From Sebastes aleutianus (Eukaryota > Chordata > Actinopteri > Perciformes > Sebastidae), in assembly GCA_916700875.1 (NCBI GenBank), contig CAKAKS010000195.1, positions 300,501-364,500 on the forward strand: a DNA stretch of 64,000 nt, written 5' to 3'. Both the position numbers and the translations under genes were made by a program. Under the pieces are notes generated by a model that did no database searches, had not been told where the DNA came from, and saw nothing but the letters and a program-made list of their open reading frames with translations. This document shows positions 32,386 to 41,300 of the stretch, piece after piece (positions within the stretch are counted from its first letter, which is position 1; each line of letters begins with the position of its first letter).

Positions 32386-35300
32386 AAAGAACGTAGTGAA
32401 TCATTAGAGGGTATTTTGGTGATAACAATGGCACCGTGTGCGTTTGTAGGAAACTATCCAACTCCGGCACTATGCTGTAATCCCACGTACAGGTCAGAAT
32501 AGCAGCCGTTTGTCATCGCTGCATATTTCCCAGCTTCCCCTGCATCATCAGGAGTGACTGACAAGAGCAGGAGCGTCTCAATCACATGACACACAGACAC
32601 ATTTAGCACAGGACAGCCACAAATATACACAACTACACTAACACAACACACACCACCTGGTCGGGACTGCAGCCGTTACATATAGACGAAGCCGAGGAGC
32701 TGCCATTACTGCGGTGGCACCTCAGCTGTAAGTGTAACTTTTATTTGAATGGTATTTCAAGACACTGTTCTGGGCTGTGCTGTTACACAAGCCTCTGCTC
32801 CATAAAATCTATTTTACTTTCATGAACCCAATAGTTATTAAATCATCTTGTTTCGATGGCCGACAAAGGACAAAGCAGGGGCGGCTAAAGAACGAGAGAT
32901 CTGCTGACGCCACCGCGGCCGCCGCCGCGCTGATCCCTCGCTAACCAGGTACTAACGTCACTTCCAGGCCGAAATTCCACTTTACAGTATCATGTGTTTC
33001 AGATATGTATTAAATGATGCCCTTTCCTCTGATCACAGTGCAATAAATCAATGAGTTTGATTATTTAAATCACAAGTAATTAGTCTGCGGTTTTATTAGC
33101 TACTCGAGTACACAGCACTTCAAAGACTTGAAACTTGACTTGGACATCTCTGCTTTTTAGTTCATGAAAGTATACTTTAACATATAGTACTTTTAGCCAA
33201 TGATATACATAAAGAGACTTGCTCCTTTTGCTATTTGAATTGTTGATTTGTGATGAGATTAAAAAATCTAATAAAATGTGTTGTTCTCGCATGCCTCTAC
33301 GATGAACGGATAATCCAAAAACTTGAAGTAAATTCATAGGCTACTCTATCAAAAAGTGAGCACAACTACAAGAAAAGTATTCTTATCTGTAGGCCTATAA
33401 GGCAAGAATACTTAATTATACTTTTCTTAAGTATATCTTGATCAAAAGATTAAGAAAAGTAGGACTATAAGGCAAATATACTTAGACTTTTCAGTATACC
33501 TCCCAACGTGAACCCCTATCAGGGTTTATTTCACAACAATGACCAGCTCGCTGTACATTATCCCTTACGTAGCAATTAGTCGTTTGCTGCACCTTTAACG
33601 TTATCTAATTCCCAAAGACTGTGTCATAAATATATTCCACATTTACACAAACTACCTTCATCTGTCAGAGGGGATGAATGCCGATTAAACCCAAACATCT
33701 CTGCTTTTCCTGTCAGTGTAAATGGGCTCTCGCTTGAGAGTGCAACACATAATTCAGCTGGCGGATTCGTGCATACAGAACATGTTCAGGCTACAGTAGG
33801 TAAAGTGGAAAGTGCTCGGCAGCACCTCACACGTGGGACGCCTCCCCCCCAGAGAGAAGGAGCTATCTCAGGTTTGGCAGGAGGGGGACGTTCAGGAGAT
33901 TCAGGATGATGGCGTGTAACCGGAGCGGCACATTCCCTGACCGACAGCTGCTCTCTCCTGCGTGTGTGTGTGCGTGTGCACGTGTGTGTGCACGTGGAGT
34001 CAGGAGTCTCTATGTGCTCGATGAGGTGGGGTTGCTGGCATGATACTGCCGTCATCGTCCCCGCAGCCTGCCTGGAGCACCTTCCCTGACATTTGACTTA
34101 CCGTTGGCCTTTTACTGTAAAGCAGCTCGGCTCCCAGAGGGGAAACGCATTAGTGAAGACTGATATCTGGTTGTGATATGTCAGATGGCAAAGTAGATCG
34201 CGTCCTTAATTAACATCTACAAGTATTTCATGACTGAGGATTCACCCAAACTCATGCCATCCCACTGAGGAGAGTTACCTCAACGGTGGCCTCAGCTTAA
34301 CTCCCACCGAGCTCCACTCAACACACAGTATAATCAAGATAAAGGCATTGATGATTGAGCCCTACAGCCCTACAGAGATGACAAGCCTTTTTCTGTTAAA
34401 TGTGCTCCAAAAATAACCTATTATTAAGTGTTGTTTGTGTAACGAAAGCCTCTTATTCCTCCACTGTTGCAGTGAATAACATGTTCCTTCATGACGATGA
34501 ACAGGGGCACTGTAGTTTATTTTGAACTGACCTCACATACACCGTACAGCTGCTGTAAATACTCACTAGAGCACTAAATGTGTATTAATCCGCCGCTGAA
34601 AATAGTCCCCAACAACAGCACTAGTTACTCCTGTTTGAATAAAGTTCACTAAAAACTACAGTGGCCAGCTTTTGTTTTTTTTAACAAAATTACTGAACCT
34701 TTTTAAAAATGGAAGATTTATGTCTTTGGTTGGAACAAATGGGTTCGGGGATTGTCACAGAAAAAGTAGGGAAGTTAGAAAGTATCTAGAAATGGACTGA
34801 GTTATTGATGGTTCTGGTCTTTTTATGGGATTTGTTCACAAAAAGAAAAAAATTTAATATCATCACCATTGTTATTTAAGCCTCAAACCCCAAAACTGAC
34901 TACAGTGGCCCTCAAAGTACTGCTACGCTTCCGTGACGACGCCGTCAGCCGTGGCCGACGTTATTAGCTGTAACCGCCGTATGAGAGCAGTGCAGAGCGC
35001 TGGCTGTGAGCTAGCCAGTGGGACACGCTCACATGCACTAAAAGCATGTGTGGCCGGCCCGGCAATGTCAACAAAGCACAGAGAAGCTCTGATTACAACG
35101 AACACAGAGGGAGAGTGCTCATGTAGCCATTACTCCTCTATATCTTTACATTACAAATAGTTGTTTGCTGCTATATTAATGCTCTGGATATCGCATAGAG
35201 AACCTTTAAACCTGCAGTAGGCAGAATTTTTTTGGCATCATTGGGCAAAAATTCCATAATAACCTTTCAGCATATTGTAATTCAAGTGTTCTGAGAGAAA

Positions 35301-38300
35301 ACTAGACTTCTGCACCTCCTCATTGCTCTGTTTTCAGGCTTTAGAAAATCTAGACCGTGACGGGAGACTTTGGCCAATCACAGGTCATTTCAGAGAGAGA
35401 GCATTCCTATTGAGCGTTCCTATAGGCTGTGCTCCGGCTGGTGGGCGGTGCTTAGTATTTCCTCAACTTTACAGCTAAACAGTACACTACAAGATGTTTC
35501 TGAAAACATTTGAGGCGAGAAATAGGCATTACAGTAACAGAATATTGATTAATATTTGATCAGCGCTGCCTAGTTTGACCGTTTGATTGGAGTTCGCGAG
35601 TGATTGACAGCTGCTCAGAGACGGCAAGGCTCCAGCTCGGTTCTGATTGGTTGTTTTCCTCCAGCCTGTGAAATCTTGCAGATGCCATTAGGAGCACCGG
35701 AGGACACAGAGGAACATGATTTTTTTTCAGATTACCTGTCTCATGCACTACTGTCAGGATAAAGTGACCGTTTTATAAAAATAATAATCATATTTGCTCC
35801 AATTCTACCCACTGCAGCTTTTAGTTAGCAAACTTTACGTTACGTTTCAACGCCAAGAGCAATGAGGACACACTTTGAGTAGTATTAGTCTTCCAATAAA
35901 GTTTGTTGTCTTAAATCTGTCTGCTCCAGTATACTTTGGACCAAATCTCTGAAGTCTCTCCTGATACAAGATTGCCTTAATCTGAGAGCACCGGACAGGC
36001 CTGTAATTCCTTGTGAGGCGCTCGAAGCGGCGCCTTAAACCTCTTCCTTCAAAATATGTGAAGAAGTCACAGTGGGCTCTGGGAGCTAACAAATCATTGT
36101 GAGATGCAGCCGTAGAATATTTGAATAAATTAAAAAAACAAAGGCCTCTAGTGGGTGAGGACCGACTCTAGCAACAAATTGTCACCTTCCTGTAACCTCG
36201 CCAGCAATTAAAGAAAAGCTTAACAAGCAAGTCTCTTGTTTTCCAGGCAAAACAGGATTTAAAACTCAGCATCAGAGGACAGATGGAGACGCATTCACTT
36301 CAATATAAAAAGCCTCAAAAAGGGAAATCAGGGAGCTGAAACAGCAAAAAAAGAGACCTTTAAAAAGATTTTTTGCAACATCATCTCCCTGGTTTCATTC
36401 CTGTAGTCTGATCTCCTGCTACTCTGTTACCTGGAGGCCGGCCAGGTATGTTTGTTTGTACGCTCCCAAAATAGTGCCATGTGTGAGAGGAATGGCTGCT
36501 GGGATAGCGATGGAAAGTTCTGAGTATATTTTTCTCATCACGGACATGTTAATGTGAGGTTAAATGGGGACGTGACGTGCTTCATTCACCCAGAGTGTAA
36601 AAAAACAGCACTTTTGTTGAGTTACATCAGCTGGTGGGCGTGTTGGTTTTTGAGTTAAATCTTCTTCTCTTTGCGTTACATAACTGGAGGTTATTTATCT
36701 CCGTGGTAACCTACCCCAGTGATGAAACTCCGCGGGAATCTGCCGACCCCTGTCCTAACTTGCCCTGCATCAGCAGCATTTCTCTGAGATTTTCTGGAGA
36801 GTAAAGGCCAACCGGGGAATTGTACTGTCCCCACTGGCCGGGTGGAGAAACATCAGATGGCTTGGAGGCGGCAGGAGCTTTGACCGGGGTCAAAAAGCGC
36901 TCTGGATCTTTTTTAGGAACTTGGAAGAGATTCCTTTCAGAGAGCTTTTTATCCTGGAAAATATCACAGGACACCGGCGGCTCCATTTGAACTTCCTCTA
37001 CGAAATGTATAGGCCCGACCTCCTCTTTCACTTTTTCTAACTCCTTTAAAAGATGAGAAGAGGTCAAGATGGATTGAAAAGAAAGATTTAAAGTGAAACC
37101 AGAGTATCAGCTTGTTTTTCTGACCTCTGACCTCCCTGCAACTGCACTATGAATATTTGACACTAGTGGGCAGCAGGACACTGCCCGATGGCACCATTAA
37201 AGAATGAAGATTCTCACAAACACAGATGCAAAACACGTATGACCGACATACATACAAACATGTACATGTATGCAGATATACAGTATGTTGATTTGTCTAT
37301 TTGTTCATTATTGTTGCGGTTGTGTTTGTACCTTCTGGTGGGGGATGACTGGCATGGGTGAGTCCATTCTCGCAGTTGCTGTGGAAAATGCTGCAGCACG
37401 TCTTGACCTAAAGATTAAAACAACAAAATGTCCCTAAAATGTCCCTTTAATATATACCGTCACATCGTATTTTACCACTTTTTATTTGCCAATTTAAAGA
37501 TATTTTACAAAAAAAAGGGGAAAAAAACAGCCATTAAGCAGTCAAGTTTATTTTATAAGTATACTTAAGTGAAGTTCAAGTATATATTTCCCAAAGTATG
37601 CTTATGTAGTAAGTATACAAATATCAGTGTACTACTTGTAAATACTACTTTAATACATCTTGGGACTAAATTGGCCCACTTTTTAGTTTATAAAAATATA
37701 CTTTTATGTGTACTTTAAGTGTAAGAAAAGTAAACTTTGAGTACACAACTAGTTACATTTTATTTTGTACTGCAACTATACTATAAGTATCCCGATAGTT
37801 TACTAGTTACTTTTTAGTGGGTATGAAAGTGCACTTTAAAGTATACTCTCGGTAAATTACTAATTTAATAGTTTTTATACTGCAAGTATACTTGTGTATA
37901 CTTGTCACCCACTTTATAGTTTATGAAAGTACACTTTAAAGTATTCTTTTATTAAACTACTAGTTTAATAGTTTTTATGCTACAAGTATACTTGTAGCCC
38001 ACCTTTTAGCAGAGATGGGGACTTGAGTCTGTGACTCAAAAATACTTAATTATACTTTTCTTAAGTATATCTCGATCAAAAGATGAAGTACAAATAGGCC
38101 TATAAGCCAAATATACTTAGACGCCACATCACTGCACCTTTAAGTTTTATGGAGACGGGTGTTTTGGTGTAAGTGTGCTGGTTGTTTACTTCTGCATGGT
38201 GAGTGCCAGTTTGTTGGAGGCAGACTTGATCTTGTTCTGGGCATCCATGTGCGTCATCCCGTCGGTGCTGACCCCATCGATGGCTGAGATGATGTCGCCC

Positions 38301-41300
38301 TGGGACAGGGTGCCGCCCACCGCCTTGCTGCCCGGAGTTATCTACGGAGGGGCCAACAGAGCAGATCACACCTGGACCACTATGTAGTCACACAAACATA
38401 TGCAGACTGGAGGGATATTTATGAATGCTGGATTAAATCGCCAGGGTGAATATAAAATAAGAAACTAAACTAAATAATTTGTTCATTTTTCCTCTGTGAT
38501 GTAGCACCTTACTCCACATAGTTATTCATGCTGTGTGTGCAGTAGCTCAATAAATAAGCCTTAAAAAGGTACCGTAGAGAGGAGAAAAGCTGATGAAGCA
38601 AAATAAATCCATCAGCTCTGCAGATAAAGGGCTGCTTAAAATTTCTGCGTTGGGTTTATCAACAGAGTGGAACCACTTTTTTTAAATCTAAGAATCTAAT
38701 CAGTCTCCGCAGCTGCAAATATATATACATATAAATATATAAGAATGAAAGCAGCAGGATTTCTAGTAACAAAGTGTGCAGTACAGGGATATATGGTACA
38801 GGACCTGTGGCTCAAACTATTTTTACAGCCGCAACGATTAATCAACTATTCAATTAATTATTCATTATTTTGATATAAATTCTCTGATTGCAGCTTCTTA
38901 AATGTGAATATTTTCTGGTTTCTTTACTCCTCTATGACAGTAAACTGTCTGAGGACGTCATCTTGGGCTTTGGGAAACACTGATTTTTTTCACAATTTTC
39001 TGACATGTTATAGACCAAACAACTAATCGAGAAAATAATCAACAGATTAATCAAGAAAATAATCGTTAGTTGCAGCCCTAATACAGTAGAATAGCTGAAC
39101 GGTTAAATCCAAGAAACCTTTTTCAAAAATGCTTTTATTACCTTACAAATCTTTATTTTCATTTTTCAAAAGAGCACATTTTTTAAAAATTATTTTTTTT
39201 TCTCCCCCAATTGAACTTCAGCTTGAATCCTCGTGCTCCTGGCTCTGCTACAAAGCCAGACTTTAGCGCTTACACTACACAGAGAGGAGGTTTAAGTGAG
39301 CCCAGTATAGGGTCTAGGCTTACAGTCAACTCGTTAAAGAGTTAAAAATAAGCAATGCTGTTGATGCCTCCGGCTTCACTGGGATTGACCCCACTGAACC
39401 CCCCTTCATCCCTCAAACACACACATCCACACACCTGCTGCTGACATTCATGCAGGACTTCCCTGATTCTATCGGTTTCCTATTTACATCTAGTCGTCCT
39501 ATCTACAATCCACTCTCATAATCACATTATTTCACCACTTCACATCACATAATGTTCTGCTGCTTCTTAGACTGTCACTCTCGACCTTGTTTCTCCTGTC
39601 AACCTTTCTCCTTTTTTTTATCTACTTTTTTGCACATCTTTTTCTTCCTTTGAATTAAAGTCGTTGTGGCTGTTACAAAAGGTGGTAGTGGGCGGAAGAG
39701 CAAGGTGAAAAATGATTTTTATTTCTGCTTCAGTGTAATCAAACACACATGTAGACACATAATGTATGGAGGACGGAACCTGCCAAAATATGTATATACA
39801 TATATATGAATGACATAAATTGATATTTGTTTTAATTTGCATATTTATTAATTTATCTTTGTATTAATTCCCTTATTTATTTATTTACTCTTCTGTTTAA
39901 TTTTCTCTTTTATTTATTATTTATTTATTTTGTATTACATTTTTAATTATTTATTTATTTATTTTTGTATTCATTTTTGTATTATTTTAATCATTTATTT
40001 TTAATTTTTAATGTATGTATTTATTTATTTATGTATTTATGCATACATGCAAAAATAAATAAATATTTAAGAATTTTAATAAAAATAAATACATAAATAA
40101 ATAAAAGTTAAAATTAAACAAGATAATAAGGGAATTAATGCAAAGATAATTAAATAAAGACTCAAATTAAAACAGAAATATCAATTTATGTCACATTTTA
40201 TCAGTTAATTAATAACATTTATTTTTTATATTATTCTTGCTTCATTTAATGACATATTTATTCATTTATCGAGTCATTTATTTATTTATTTACTCATTTA
40301 TTGTTTATCTTGGCAAGTTCTGCCCTCCATAATAACGTTGCCTGACCTCTCTGTCTTGCATGTTTTCATGTGCGTCAAGACACTTCAAATATAACAGATG
40401 AGGACTGACTAATGAAAGAGCGACACTGTCTTGGATTTTTATCCTTGGGGTTATCTTTTTTAAAATGCTTTATATCTGAAAAATTTGTTATATCACTGTA
40501 TAAGAAGATAGTTTAGATATTTTTCTACTTCTTCTATCTATTGATGGTGTCCAGAAAGCTGTTTGTAAATAGTATGTAAATGGTGGGAAAAAGTGTAATG
40601 GTTGACACATATTTTTCATAACTTTAACTATGACACTAATAGTAATTTAAAATGACTGAACAGCAGAAAGACTCTTTAGTGTTTCACTTATTTGATGCAC
40701 AGTTCTTCAGCTCGGCTAACAAGACGTCAGGAATCTTCATTCCTCTTTCCTTTCTTAGTTCTTGGTAAAAGTAGGCCGAAATCCAAACCGCGGCAGTGTT
40801 ACGTCAAACTGTAACGGCACCCCGAGTTGTCATGTCAAGCTGCAGTTTTATGTGAACCTGTCAGAGCCTAACACGACCAAGGGATGAACTCAAATCCAAT
40901 GATTCAATGCCATGCGGACACAGATCAAAGCTCCCCCTGGTTGCCTAAGACTCTGGGATCAGAAGACGATGAACTAACAGACTGTGGATCAATACAACGC
41001 AGGCTGGTCGCCAGCTGGGCATCAATCAGGACTGAAGAACGAGATTTAACGTCCATGCTGCTCTACCCAGGTGAGCGTCACCTCCTCTACCTTCGCTCAT
41101 CTCCCGAATCACTCAAATCCTCCATTCTGTCACAACGTCCTCTCAGGAGCAGCTCCAAAAAGGCAAAACTGAACTATAAGCGAGGAATAAAGCTTATTTC
41201 GTCGGTAACTTTGAGCAAATATGCTATAAAACTGTCACCATATCCTGACAGTAATGCATGAGACAGATAATCTGTGAAAAAAACATCATGTTCCTCTGTG

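Noticed and set aside
34092..34115. Micro-exon candidate for ldb3 (minus, TTTACAG ... GTAAGTC)
   Set aside because: Only 13 nt; the frame after exon 3 would start with TAA.
40884..41261. 125-codon + frame in ldb3 intron 1
   Set aside because: No family resemblance, no splice context, and its 3' part is MITE sequence.
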